Positions 47,168-55,270 of a stretch of DNA of 64,000 nt are shown one piece after another (position 1 is the first letter of the stretch; each line of letters opens with the position of its first letter). The stretch covers positions 754,381 to 818,380 of the forward strand of contig NZ_JALBFU010000001.1 in the NCBI RefSeq assembly GCF_022662575.1, in the 5' to 3' direction. The stretch is from Luteimonas aquatica. GTDB taxonomy: Bacteria > Pseudomonadota > Gammaproteobacteria > Xanthomonadales > Xanthomonadaceae. Made by a program: the position numbers and the translations under genes. A model generated the notes under the pieces. It was not told where the DNA came from. It searched no databases and saw nothing but the letters and a program-made list of their open reading frames with translations.

Positions 47168-48001
47168 ATGAACGCTTCATTCGCCGTCCCCGCCCTCGCC
47201 GCCCCGCTGCGCGACTGGCTGGCGCCGTTCCGCCGCGTCTTCGTCCTCACCGGCGCCGGCTGCAGCACCGGCTCGGGCATCCCCGACTACCGCGACGCCG
47301 ACGGCGCCTGGAAACGCACCCCGCCGGTCACCTACCAGGCCTTCACCGGCGACGCCGAGATCTACCGCCGCTACTGGGCGCGCAGCGCCCTCGGCTGGCC
47401 GCGCTTCTCGCGCGCCGCACCGAACCCGGCGCACCGCGCGCTCGCCGCCTGGGAAGGCACCGGCGCGCTGTCGCTGCTGGTCACCCAGAACGTCGACGGG
47501 CTGCACCAGCGGGCCGGCAGCCGCGCCGTGGTCGATCTGCACGGCAACCTCGACGCCGTGGTCTGCCTGGATTGCGGGCGGCGCGAGGCGCGCGCGCGAG
47601 TGCAGGACGCCATCGCCGCCGCCAATCCCGGCTGGGATGCCGTGCGCGCGACGGCGGCGCCGGACGGCGATGCCGACATCGACGAGGCGGCCGTCGCGCG
47701 CTTCGCGGCGCCGCGCTGCCCGGACTGCGCCGGCGCGTTGAAGCCGGACGTGGTGTTCTTCGGCGAGAACGTGCCGCGGCCGCGCTACGAACGGGCGCGC
47801 GCGGCGCTGCAGGCTTCCGATGCCATGCTCGTGGCCGGCTCCTCGCTGATGGTGTATTCGGGCTTCCGTTTCGCGCGCATGGCACACGAGGCCGGGCTGC
47901 CGATCGCCATCGTCAACCGCGGCCGCACGCGCGCGGATGCACTGGCGTCGCTGAAGCTGGACGCGGAGATCGGCGGCGCCTTGCAGGCGGGACTGGCCTG
48001 A
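47168..48001 (+). CDS. NAD-dependent protein deacylase, sirtuin family
   Basis: A 277-aa sirtuin. LTGAGCSTGSGIPDYRDADG is the NAD-binding GAGxSxxSGIPxFR motif, with Cys and Tyr at two common positions. TQNVDGLHQRAG and the catalytic DLHGNLDAVVCLDCG follow, with zinc cysteines at CLDCG and CPDCAGAL. The enzyme removes acyl groups from lysine using NAD+ (class close to the bacterial II or III sirtuins). ATG 47168 has no strong ribosome site. The gene stands alone before an APC permease. Confidence 0.92.
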   Translation: MNASFAVPALAAPLRDWLAPFRRVFVLTGAGCSTGSGIPDYRDADGAWKRTPPVTYQAFTGDAEIYRRYWARSALGWPRFSRAAPNPAHRALAAWEGTGALSLLVTQNVDGLHQRAGSRAVVDLHGNLDAVVCLDCGRREARARVQDAIAAANPGWDAVRATAAPDGDADIDEAAVARFAAPRCPDCAGALKPDVVFFGENVPRPRYERARAALQASDAMLVAGSSLMVYSGFRFARMAHEAGLPIAIVNRGRTRADALASLKLDAEIGGALQAGLA

Positions 48002-48141
48002 GCCGAGCCGTGCCGGCCATCCGCCGGGACGTCGGCTGCGCGGAAGATGCCCCGAGAAATCCTGCACTGCATCACGCCGCATCGGATCGCCGCGACGGCG
48101 CCAGCGGCTATGATCGGCCCATCTTTTTGGGAGAACCCTCG

Positions 48142-49602
48142 ATGAGCGCAACGCCTCCGCCGGCCGGGCGGCTCGCCGCACGCATGCTGCGCCCCAAGAG
48201 CATCCCGCAACTGCAGGCCGAACTCGGCCAGCGCCGCGACTTCCGCCGCGTGCTCGGGGTCTGGCAGCTCACCGCGATCGGCCTGGGCGGCATCATCGGC
48301 GTGGGCGTGTTCGTGCTCGCCGGCCAGCAGGCCGCGGCCAACGCCGGTCCGGCCGTCGCGCTGTCCTTCATCATCGCCGGCATCGCCAGCGCCGCCGCGG
48401 CGCTGTGCTATGCCGAGTTCGCCGGCATGATCCCGGTCACCGGCAGCGCGTATACCTACGGCTACGCCGTGCTCGGCGAACTGCCGGCCTGGCTGATCGG
48501 CTGGGATCTGCTGCTGGAATACGCGATGGTGGTGGCGGTGGTGGCCAGCGGCTGGTCGGGCTACGCGCAGGACCTGCTGCACAGCATCGGCATCGACCTG
48601 CCGGTCTGGGCGCAGGGCGCGCGCGGCAGCGGCGAGGGCCACGTCTTCAACCTCATCGCCGCGGTGGTGGCGATGGCGGTGGCGCTGCTGCTGAGCGTGC
48701 GCACCGAATGGGGCGCGCGCTTCAACACCCTGATCGTGGCGATCAAGGTGCTCGGCGTGATCCTGGTGATCGGCGTGGGCGTGTTCTACATCGATCCGGC
48801 CAACTGGACGCCGTTCGTGCCGGCGGCCACGGTCGGCGCCGACGGCGTCTCGCATTTCGGCTTCAACGGCGTGGTGACCGCCGCCGCGGTGGTGTTCTTC
48901 GCGGTGTTCGGCTACGACACGCTGACCACGGCCGCGGAGGAGGCGCGCGATCCGCAGCGCGACCTGCCGCGCGCGGTGATGCTCTCGCTGGGCATCTCGA
49001 TGGCGCTGTACCTGACCATCTCGCTGGTGCTCACCGGCATCGCGCACTATTCCACGCTCGGCAACGCCGCGCCGGTCACCAACGCCTTCCGCCAACTCGG
49101 CCTGGATTGGGTCGGCACGCTGGTCTCGCTGGTCGCGGTGGCCGGCATCATCAGCGTGGTGTTCGCCTTCATGCTGGCGGCCGCGCGCATCTGGTTCGCG
49201 CTCTCGCGCGACGGCCTGCTGCCGGCCTGGTTCGCCAGGCCGCATCCGCGCTACGGCACCCCGTACCGCCCGACCCTGCTGCTGGGCGTGGTCACCGCCC
49301 TGGCTGCCGGCTTCTTTCCGATCGGCGAGCTGGCCGAGCTGGTCAATGTCGGCGTGCTGGCCGCCTTCATCGTGATCTGCGCCTCGATCCTGGTGCTGCG
49401 CAGGCGGCAACCCGATCTGCCGCGCAGCTTCCGCACGCCCTGGGTGCCGGCGGTGCCGGTGGTGGGCATCGCCTTCTCCATCTGGCTGATCTATGGCCTG
49501 CCCTGGATCACCTACGAGCGTTTCCTGATCTGGATGGCGCTGGGCCTGGTCGTCTATTTCGGCTACGGCATCCGCCACAGCACCCTGGCGCGGTCTTCCT
49601 GA
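48142..49602 (+). CDS. Amino acid permease, APC family
   Basis: A 486-aa protein with about 12 membrane helices. The GIGGIIGVGVF-like motif reads IGLGGIIGVGVFVLAG (~residues 50-65) and forms the substrate-binding bend of helix 1. FAVFGYDTLTTAAEEARDPQRDLPRAV is the YjeH/CAT-type helix 6 motif. It would bring in cationic or other amino acids. GGGAGAACCCTCG precedes the ATG, a good ribosome site. It is downstream of the sirtuin gene by 140 bp. Confidence 0.9.
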   Translation: MSATPPPAGRLAARMLRPKSIPQLQAELGQRRDFRRVLGVWQLTAIGLGGIIGVGVFVLAGQQAAANAGPAVALSFIIAGIASAAAALCYAEFAGMIPVTGSAYTYGYAVLGELPAWLIGWDLLLEYAMVVAVVASGWSGYAQDLLHSIGIDLPVWAQGARGSGEGHVFNLIAAVVAMAVALLLSVRTEWGARFNTLIVAIKVLGVILVIGVGVFYIDPANWTPFVPAATVGADGVSHFGFNGVVTAAAVVFFAVFGYDTLTTAAEEARDPQRDLPRAVMLSLGISMALYLTISLVLTGIAHYSTLGNAAPVTNAFRQLGLDWVGTLVSLVAVAGIISVVFAFMLAAARIWFALSRDGLLPAWFARPHPRYGTPYRPTLLLGVVTALAAGFFPIGELAELVNVGVLAAFIVICASILVLRRRQPDLPRSFRTPWVPAVPVVGIAFSIWLIYGLPWITYERFLIWMALGLVVYFGYGIRHSTLARSS

Positions 49603-49820
49603 GCCGGGGCGGCGCCGGCACGGCTGCACGACCCGCACGCCTTGCCGCCGGACAAGCGGCGCACCGCCATCTGCCTGCCGCTGCGCCGATAGCCATGCCG
49701 GCGGCCACGCGCCGCCGCTGTCACCCGCCCTGCACCCGTCCGGGCTAAGCTCGAACGGCGCCGGCCGCGGCGCCACCCGCGCCCCCGGCGGACCATCCCA
49801 CCTGAATCAGGAGCAGAGCG
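49603..49820. other. Intergenic gap before the hydrolase gene
   Basis: 218 bp. Right end holds the ribosome site (CAGGAGCAGAGCG) of the alpha/beta hydrolase. I see no gene, clear promoter or terminator. Confidence 0.4.
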
Positions 49821-50510
49821 ATGAGCAGCAAACCCACGATCGTCCTTGTGCATGGCTTCTGGGGCGGCGCCGCCCACTGGAGCAAGGTCATCCTCGAACT
49901 CGCGCGCAAGGGCCATACGGCCGTGCGCGCGGTCGAGCTGCCGCTCACCTCGCTCGCCGACGATGCCGAGCGCACCCGCAAGATGGTCGCGCAGCAGCCC
50001 GGGCCGGTCGTGCTGGTGGGGCATTCCTACGGCGGCGCGGTCATCACCCAGGCCGGCAACCTGCCCAACGTCGCCGCCCTGGTCTACATCGCGGCGTTCG
50101 CGCCCGACGACGGCGAAAGCCCCGGCGGCATCACCCAGCAGCAACCGCCCGCGGCCGCCGCCAACCTGGCGCCCGACAGCGACGGCTACCTGTGGGTGCA
50201 GTACGACAAGTTCCACGACAGCTTCTGCCAGGACCTGAGCGCCGACGAAGGGCTGGTCATGTCGCTGACGCAGAAGGCGCCGCTGGCCAGCACCTTCGGC
50301 GACGCGATCTCGTCACCGGCCTGGAAGAACAAGCCGAGCTGGTACCAGATCTCCAGCCAGGACCGCATGATCCATCCGGACAACCAGCAGCGCATGTCCG
50401 CCCGGCTGGGCGCGCGCAAGGTGATCACGCTCGACGCCAGCCACGCCTCGCTCGCCTCGCGGCCGGGCGAGGTCGCCGGCCTGATCGACGAGGCGGCGTC
50501 GGCGGCATGA
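49821..50510 (+). CDS. Alpha/beta hydrolase
   Basis: A 229-aa alpha/beta-fold hydrolase. The oxyanion region is VLVHGFWGGAAHW, the nucleophile elbow is GHSYGGAV (Ser ~residue 70), and a later His sits in LDASHASLAS. The order and the short length match the EST/salicylate-esterase-like (AB_hydrolase_6) proteins, often annotated as signal-molecule or general esterases. It has a GGAGC ribosome site. The substrate cannot be told. Confidence 0.88.
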   Translation: MSSKPTIVLVHGFWGGAAHWSKVILELARKGHTAVRAVELPLTSLADDAERTRKMVAQQPGPVVLVGHSYGGAVITQAGNLPNVAALVYIAAFAPDDGESPGGITQQQPPAAAANLAPDSDGYLWVQYDKFHDSFCQDLSADEGLVMSLTQKAPLASTFGDAISSPAWKNKPSWYQISSQDRMIHPDNQQRMSARLGARKVITLDASHASLASRPGEVAGLIDEAASAA

Positions 50511-50544
50511 GCCCTGCGCTAGGCCGTCCGCCTGCGCGGGCGGC

Positions 50545-51708
50545 CTAGCGCGGCGCCACGTAGCCGCCGGGCACGCCGCCGGGCGAGAGCACCAGCTGCC
50601 AGAGCTGGATGCGCCGCGCGCGGAAGCTGGCCATCGAAGCGGCCAGATAGAAGCGCCACATGCGGCGGAAGCGCTCGTCGTAGCGCGGCGGCAGGCGCTC
50701 CCACGCCGCCTCGATGTTGCGCCGCCAGGCCTGCAGGGTCAGGTCGTAGTCGGCGCCGAAGTTGTGCCAGTCCTCGATCACGAACAGTCCCTCGGCCGCC
50801 TCGGCGATCTGCCGCGCCGAGGGCAGCATCGAGTTGGCGAAGATGTACTTGGTGATCCAGGGATCGCTGTGCGTGACCGACTTGTTGCCGCCGATGCTGT
50901 GCAGCAGGAACAACCCGTCCTCGGCCAGGCAGCGCAGCGCCACTTCGAAATAGGCGCGGTAGTTGCGCACGCCCACGTGCTCGAACATGCCCACCGACAG
51001 GATCCGGTCGAAGCGCTCGTCGGGGGCGGCGCCGGTCAGGGCGCGGTAGTCCTGCACGCGGATCTCCACGCGCCTGTCGTCGGGCAGTCCGGCGCACAGC
51101 GCCTGCGCGAATTCGGCCTGCTCGCGCGAGACGGTCACGCCCACGCCGCTGACGCCGTAGCGCTCGGCGGCGAACTTCAGCGCCTCGCCCCAGCCGCAGC
51201 CGATGTCGAGCACGCGCATGCCCGGGCGCAGCCCGAGCTTGCGGCAGATCAGGTCGAGCTTGGCCTCCTGCGCCTCGTCCAGCGAGGCCGCCATGCCGCC
51301 ATCGGCGCGATGCCAGTAGCCGCAGCTGTAGACCAGGCGCTTGCCGAGCATGGCCGCGTACAGGTCGTTGCCGAGGTCGTAGTGGCGTTCGCCGACATCG
51401 AAGGCGCGGTGTCCGGACTGCATGTTCAGCAGCCGCGCGCGCAGCGCCAGCAGGATGTCGCCGATGCCGTGCACGCGCTCGTCGACGTGCGCCTGCAGCA
51501 GTCGGAACAGGAATTCGTCCAGCGAATCCGCGTCCCAGGCGCCGTCCATGAAGCTTTCGCCCAGCGCCAGCGAACCGCCCGCCATCAGCCGGGCCGGCAG
51601 ATGCGGATCGTGCATGCGCATGTCCCAGGGACGGTCGCCGTCCACCTGGATGTCGGCCTGCGCAAGCAGGGACTGGATGCGGTCCTGGAAGGGGTGCGTG
51701 GCTGACAT
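50545..51708 (-). CDS. Cyclopropane-fatty-acyl-phospholipid synthase family methyltransferase
   Basis: A 387-aa SAM-dependent methyltransferase. The SAM motif is RVLDIGCGWGEALKFAAERYGVSGVGVTVS; the GHRAFDVGERHYDLGNDLYAAMLGKRLVYSCGYW region is the CFA-synthase active-site block, and GRVFG-like residues lie near LPSARQIAE. CFA synthases convert unsaturated acyl chains of membrane lipids to cyclopropane rings, usually in stationary phase. It is on the minus strand between the hydrolase and a DUF3298 lipoprotein. Confidence 0.92.
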   Translation of the reverse strand: MSATHPFQDRIQSLLAQADIQVDGDRPWDMRMHDPHLPARLMAGGSLALGESFMDGAWDADSLDEFLFRLLQAHVDERVHGIGDILLALRARLLNMQSGHRAFDVGERHYDLGNDLYAAMLGKRLVYSCGYWHRADGGMAASLDEAQEAKLDLICRKLGLRPGMRVLDIGCGWGEALKFAAERYGVSGVGVTVSREQAEFAQALCAGLPDDRRVEIRVQDYRALTGAAPDERFDRILSVGMFEHVGVRNYRAYFEVALRCLAEDGLFLLHSIGGNKSVTHSDPWITKYIFANSMLPSARQIAEAAEGLFVIEDWHNFGADYDLTLQAWRRNIEAAWERLPPRYDERFRRMWRFYLAASMASFRARRIQLWQLVLSPGGVPGGYVAPR

Positions 51709-51803
51709 GGGGGCGTCGTCGACACGAACGGGACGCCCTCAGACTACTCCTGTCCGCGCGCCCGGACGCTCACCCGCGCCGCAACACTGCGTCGCCGCAT
51801 CGC

Positions 51804-52670
51804 TCAGGATCCGGGCACCTGGGCCGGCAGCTGCGCCGGCGCGGCGGCGGGCGCGGCGGCGAACAGCCCGCGGTACTCCGGCGCCACGTGCGGCAGCAGC
51901 ACCGAGGCCGGCACCTCGACGGTCTGCACGCCGTCGGAGTAAGGCCCCACCTGGTAGGGAGGAAACACGAAGCGCAGCCCCGACAGCTTGCCGTCCGGCG
52001 CCAGCACCGGCTCGAACTGCGCGAAATTGTCGGCCTCGGGCGTGGAGCCCTCGTCGATCATCTTCAGCGCCGACTTCATCATCTCCGCGCGCTCGGCCGG
52101 CGCGACCTCGTCGGCGTCGATGCGCTGCGACAGCGCCGCGTGCAGTTGCTCACGCACGTACCCGGACAGGTCGCGGAAGCCGTTCTTGCCGGTGACCAGC
52201 TCGCCGATGCGCAGCGCCTTGTTCTGCTGCGGCAGCCAGACGAAGCGCGCCACCAGCGGATTGCCGTGCGCGCCGCCGGTGTAGCTGCTGCCGTCGGCGC
52301 CCACCGCCACGACCTGCGGGGTCTCCTGCAGGGTATTGAAGGCCAGCGTCAGGTCGTAGGGCGCGCTCGGCTTCTCGCCGCCCAGGCCGTCCAGGGCCTG
52401 CTTGAGCTCGTTGCGCGCCGCGTCGGCGTACTGGCGCAGTTCGGCGGCCAGCCCCGGGTACTTGTCGATGCCCTTGGGATAGCTGATGCCGATCACGTAG
52501 CGCGGGTCGCGCTCGATCACGTCCTTCAGTTCGGTCGGCGCGGCCGGCGCCGGCGCGCCCGTCTCCGGCTGCGCCTGCCCCGTCGGCGAGGCCGGCTGGG
52601 CCTGCGGCGTCTCGCGCTGGCACGCGGCCAGCAGCGCCAGGGACAGGCAACAGGTCAGCAGGTGGCGCAT
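51804..52670 (-). CDS. DUF3298-containing lipoprotein
   Basis: A 288-aa protein with a lipobox, LALLAAC, near residue 17 and a Pro/Ala/Gln-rich spacer. The mature part has a conserved GADGSSYTGGAHGNPLVARFVW block followed by GLRFVFPPYQVGPYSDGVQTVEVP, the RsiV/DUF3298 signature that binds lysozyme-like proteins in some members. In other members its role is unknown. It would be anchored in an envelope membrane. The cold-shock gene downstream on the same strand has its own terminator. Confidence 0.88.
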   Translation of the reverse strand: MRHLLTCCLSLALLAACQRETPQAQPASPTGQAQPETGAPAPAAPTELKDVIERDPRYVIGISYPKGIDKYPGLAAELRQYADAARNELKQALDGLGGEKPSAPYDLTLAFNTLQETPQVVAVGADGSSYTGGAHGNPLVARFVWLPQQNKALRIGELVTGKNGFRDLSGYVREQLHAALSQRIDADEVAPAERAEMMKSALKMIDEGSTPEADNFAQFEPVLAPDGKLSGLRFVFPPYQVGPYSDGVQTVEVPASVLLPHVAPEYRGLFAAAPAAAPAQLPAQVPGS

Positions 52671-52780
52671 GACGGTCTCCAGGGGTCGACGGTTCGAATA
52701 ACGCCAGTTTAACGAATTCGATGTGACGCCGGTATTGACACGCTTGCGTCCGCCGGGGCCCAGGAAGCAGGTCCGCCAAA

Positions 52781-52810
52781 GAAAAAGCCCCGGACGTCGC
52801 CGTCCGGGGC
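52781..52810 (-). terminator. Rho-independent terminator of the second csp gene
   Basis: Perfect 10-bp stem GCCCCGGACG / CGTCCGGGGC with loop TCGC. On the minus strand it is followed by TTTTTCTTT. It ends transcription of the gene at 52836-53045. Confidence 0.9.
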
Positions 52811-52835
52811 CTTGGGTCAAGCCGAAGCGAGGGGC

Positions 52836-53045
52836 TTAGAGCGCCTGCACTTCGTCGGCCTGCAGGCCCTTCTGGCCCTGCACGACCTTGAACGAGACCT
52901 TCTGTCCTTCCTGCAGCGACTTGAAGCCGGAGCCCTGGATGGAACGGAAGTGGACGAACAGGTCCTGGCCGCTTTCGGGGGTGATGAAACCGAAGCCCTT
53001 GGCGTCGTTGAACCACTTGACGGTGCCAACCTGACGATCGGACAT
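52836..53045 (-). CDS. Cold-shock family protein (CspA-like)
   Basis: A 69-aa cold-shock domain with RNP1 (KGFGFIT) and RNP2 (LFVHF). It differs from the 71-aa paralogue at 19.1 kb mostly in the N-terminus and middle ([20 protein letters not shown]). AAGGAGT lies 8 nt before the ATG. A strong T-rich terminator follows. The gap upstream is 383 bp and probably holds a long, structured leader, as in cold-induced csp genes. Confidence 0.95.
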   Translation of the reverse strand: MSDRQVGTVKWFNDAKGFGFITPESGQDLFVHFRSIQGSGFKSLQEGQKVSFKVVQGQKGLQADEVQAL

Positions 53046-53428
53046 GGTGAGTTACTCCTTGGAACAGTGGGATGGATACACGCTCCGCCCGGGGCGGATG
53101 CGCGACTGTGTCTAGCAAGGGGTAACGCGAAGCGATGGAGCGGATCGGTGCAGGTCCTCCGGAGAGGGCCCTGCGGCGACGCGGGTGGCGTCGCTCGCCG
53201 GACGGGAAAAAGCCCCCGTCCGGCGCTGCCGGCTCCGGATCGCTCCGGGTCCGGCCTCCCGGCGACCCGCCTTTCGGCGCGCCTCCGGGGTCACAGATCT
53301 ACCGCATCGAAACCACGATGTACCGTGATCCCGGCTTTGAACAGTGCGCGCACGATACCTGAAGTCGGAGCGGAAATGTTAATTCTTCTTGACATCGCCC
53401 CGCCCCGGGCATCCGCCCCCGCCTCCGG
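53046..53428. other. Leader/promoter region of the second csp gene
   Basis: 383 bp between rluF (minus strand, ends 53429) and csp (minus strand). It holds a strong hairpin GCCGGACGGG / CCCGTCCGGC at 53197-53224 with an A-rich loop. No open frame in it looks like a gene. Probably the rluF 3' end plus the csp promoter and leader; I do not see a sure -35/-10 pair. Confidence 0.5.
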
Positions 53429-54142
53429 CTACCAGTCCTCCTGCCGGGGCAGCAGGCCCTGCAGCTCGGCATCGGTCAGGTTGCGCCATTGCCCGGGCTT
53501 GAGGTGCCCCAGCTTCACGTTGCCGATCCGCACCCGCAGCAGGCCCTTCACCCGGTAGCCGAAGTGCGCCGCCATCAGCCGGATCTGCCGGTTCAGGCCC
53601 TGCACCAGCACGATCCGGAAACCGAACCGGCCGAGCTTGCCGGTCCGGCACGGCAGCGTGGTCTGCCCGTGCACGGGCACCCCGCGGCTCATGGCGCGCA
53701 CGAACTCCTCGGTCACGGGGTGGTTGACCACCACCATGTATTCCTTCTCCAGCTTGTTTTCCGCGCGCAGGACGGCGTTGACGATGTCGCCGTTGCTGGT
53801 CAGCAGGATCAGCCCTTCCGAATCCTTGTCCAGCCGCCCGATCGGGAAGATGCGCTGCTCGTGGCCGACGAAATCGACGATGTTGCCCGGCACCGAGGAC
53901 TCGGTGGTGCAGGTGATCCCCACCGGTTTGTTCAGGGCGATGTAGGTGTGGCGGCGCTTGCCCTTGGCCGACGCGCGCAGGCGCAGCGGCTGCCCGTCGA
54001 TCTGGATGCGGTCGTCCTCGCCGACCTCGGCGCCGACCCGGGCGCGGATGCCGTTCACGCTCACCCGCCCCTCGCCGATCAGGCGGTCGGCCTCGCGCCG
54101 CGAGCAGAAACCGGTGTCACTGATGTGCTTGTTCAGGCGCAT
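53429..54142 (-). CDS. 23S rRNA pseudouridine synthase, RluF type
   Basis: A 237-aa enzyme. An N-terminal S4 RNA-binding domain (MRLNKHISDTGFCSRREADR) is followed by the RsuA/RluB/E/F catalytic domain: the Asp in PIGRLDKDSEGLILLTSNGD is the nucleophile. LVQGLNRQIRLMAAHFGYRV and the short C-terminus fit RluF, which converts U2604 in 23S rRNA, or RluF-like RluB. I cannot tell these apart with certainty from the sequence alone. ATG 54142 is chosen from the M-R-L-N-K opening. Confidence 0.88.
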   Translation of the reverse strand: MRLNKHISDTGFCSRREADRLIGEGRVSVNGIRARVGAEVGEDDRIQIDGQPLRLRASAKGKRRHTYIALNKPVGITCTTESSVPGNIVDFVGHEQRIFPIGRLDKDSEGLILLTSNGDIVNAVLRAENKLEKEYMVVVNHPVTEEFVRAMSRGVPVHGQTTLPCRTGKLGRFGFRIVLVQGLNRQIRLMAAHFGYRVKGLLRVRIGNVKLGHLKPGQWRNLTDAELQGLLPRQEDW

Positions 54143-54219
54143 GGCCGCCGCCGGGCTCGGGGAAAGGCGGCGGAGGCTCCGCCGCGGGGCGCGCATGCTG
54201 ACACAGCCGCGCCGCGCTG

Positions 54220-54501
54220 TCAGGCCGCCAGGTCCGCGTACTCGGGATGCTTCTTCAGGTAGGCCACCGCGTAGGAGCAGTGCGGCGACACCTTGAGCCC
54301 GGCGCCGCGCGCGTACTCCAGGGCCTCGCGCACCAGCGCGGCGGCAATGCCGCGCCCGCCGATCGCGTCGGGGACGATGGTGTGGATGATGGCCATCACC
54401 CCGCCCTCCAGCCGGTACTCGACGTAGGCGCCATGGCCCTCGACCAGGGTTTCGAAGCGGCGGGCGCCGCTGTCGTGACGGATCTCGATCGCATCGCTCA
54501 T
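54220..54501 (-). CDS. GNAT-like N-acetyltransferase, YjdJ type
   Basis: A 93-aa protein, short for a GNAT. It has a beta hairpin (YVEYRLEGGVMAIIHTIVPDAIGGRGIAAALVREALEYARG) with the acetyl-CoA loop GGRGIAAALV, then a C-terminal CSYAVAYLKKHPEY typical of the YjdJ/COG2388 family. The Cys in HCSYAV is conserved in that family. The reaction is not known. It lies between rluF and the rhomboid gene. Confidence 0.88.
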   Translation of the reverse strand: MSDAIEIRHDSGARRFETLVEGHGAYVEYRLEGGVMAIIHTIVPDAIGGRGIAAALVREALEYARGAGLKVSPHCSYAVAYLKKHPEYADLAA

Positions 54502-54538
54502 GTCTTTTCGCTCCAGGGATCGGCGGGCCGCGCGCCGC

Positions 54539-55153
54539 TCATCCGAACCGCGGATTGGTGAGTTCGCGCAGGAAGTGCCCGAGCACCGCCGGTTCCATGA
54601 TCAGGGTGAACATCAGGCCGTACAGCGCGCCCCACAGGTGGGCGCTGTGGTTCACGTTGTCCGTTCCCTGCCGGTCCATCCAGATGCTGTAGCCGATGTA
54701 GAGCGCGCCGTAGAGGATCGCCGGCACCGGCAGGAACATCACGAAGATCAGCGACCAGGGCGCCATCAGCACATAGGAGAACAGCACGGCCGAGACCGCG
54801 CCCGAGGCGCCGAGGCTGCGGTAGCGGCCGTCGTGGCGGTGGCGCATGTAGGTGGGCAGGATCGCCACCACCACCGCCGACAGGTAGAAGGCCAGGAAGC
54901 CGAGCATGCCGATCTCCTGCACGAACACCGGCTCCACCGCGCGCCCGAAGAAGAACAGCGTGATCATGTTGAACAGCAGGTGCATCAGGTCGGCATGGAT
55001 GAAGCCGTGCGTGACCAGGCGGTCGTACTGCTTGTGCCGCTCGATGGCCGGCGGCCACAGGATCAGGCGGTCGAGCAGCTGGCGGTTGTTGAACGCCAGC
55101 CACGAGACCAGGGAGGTGACGGCGACGAGCAATAGGGTGACGAGCGAGGTCAT
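54539..55153 (-). CDS. Rhomboid family intramembrane serine protease
   Basis: A 204-aa membrane protein with six predicted helices. The catalytic Ser is in GASGAVSAV (about residue 117) and the His in NHSAHLWGALYG (about residue 171). Rhomboids cleave single-pass membrane proteins within the bilayer. The L1 loop HADLMHLLFNMITLFFFGRAVE has the expected N-x-x-x-x-x-x-F-G. The cellular substrates are not known. It lies convergently with or near the POT gene. Confidence 0.9.
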   Translation of the reverse strand: MTSLVTLLLVAVTSLVSWLAFNNRQLLDRLILWPPAIERHKQYDRLVTHGFIHADLMHLLFNMITLFFFGRAVEPVFVQEIGMLGFLAFYLSAVVVAILPTYMRHRHDGRYRSLGASGAVSAVLFSYVLMAPWSLIFVMFLPVPAILYGALYIGYSIWMDRQGTDNVNHSAHLWGALYGLMFTLIMEPAVLGHFLRELTNPRFG

Positions 55154-55270
55154 CGAAGGATCCTGGGCCGGATTCGCGCCGGCGGAAGTCCGGACGCCAC
55201 GATCCCGGCGTTTGCCGGGACCCGGGACGATCTTAGCGCGACCGCCGCCAAAGGCCGAGACGGCAACGCA

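Noticed and set aside
47572-48141. A longer frame upstream of the APC permease
   Set aside because: It is a shadow over the sirtuin gene; the permease starts at the ATG of 48142 with a good ribosome site.
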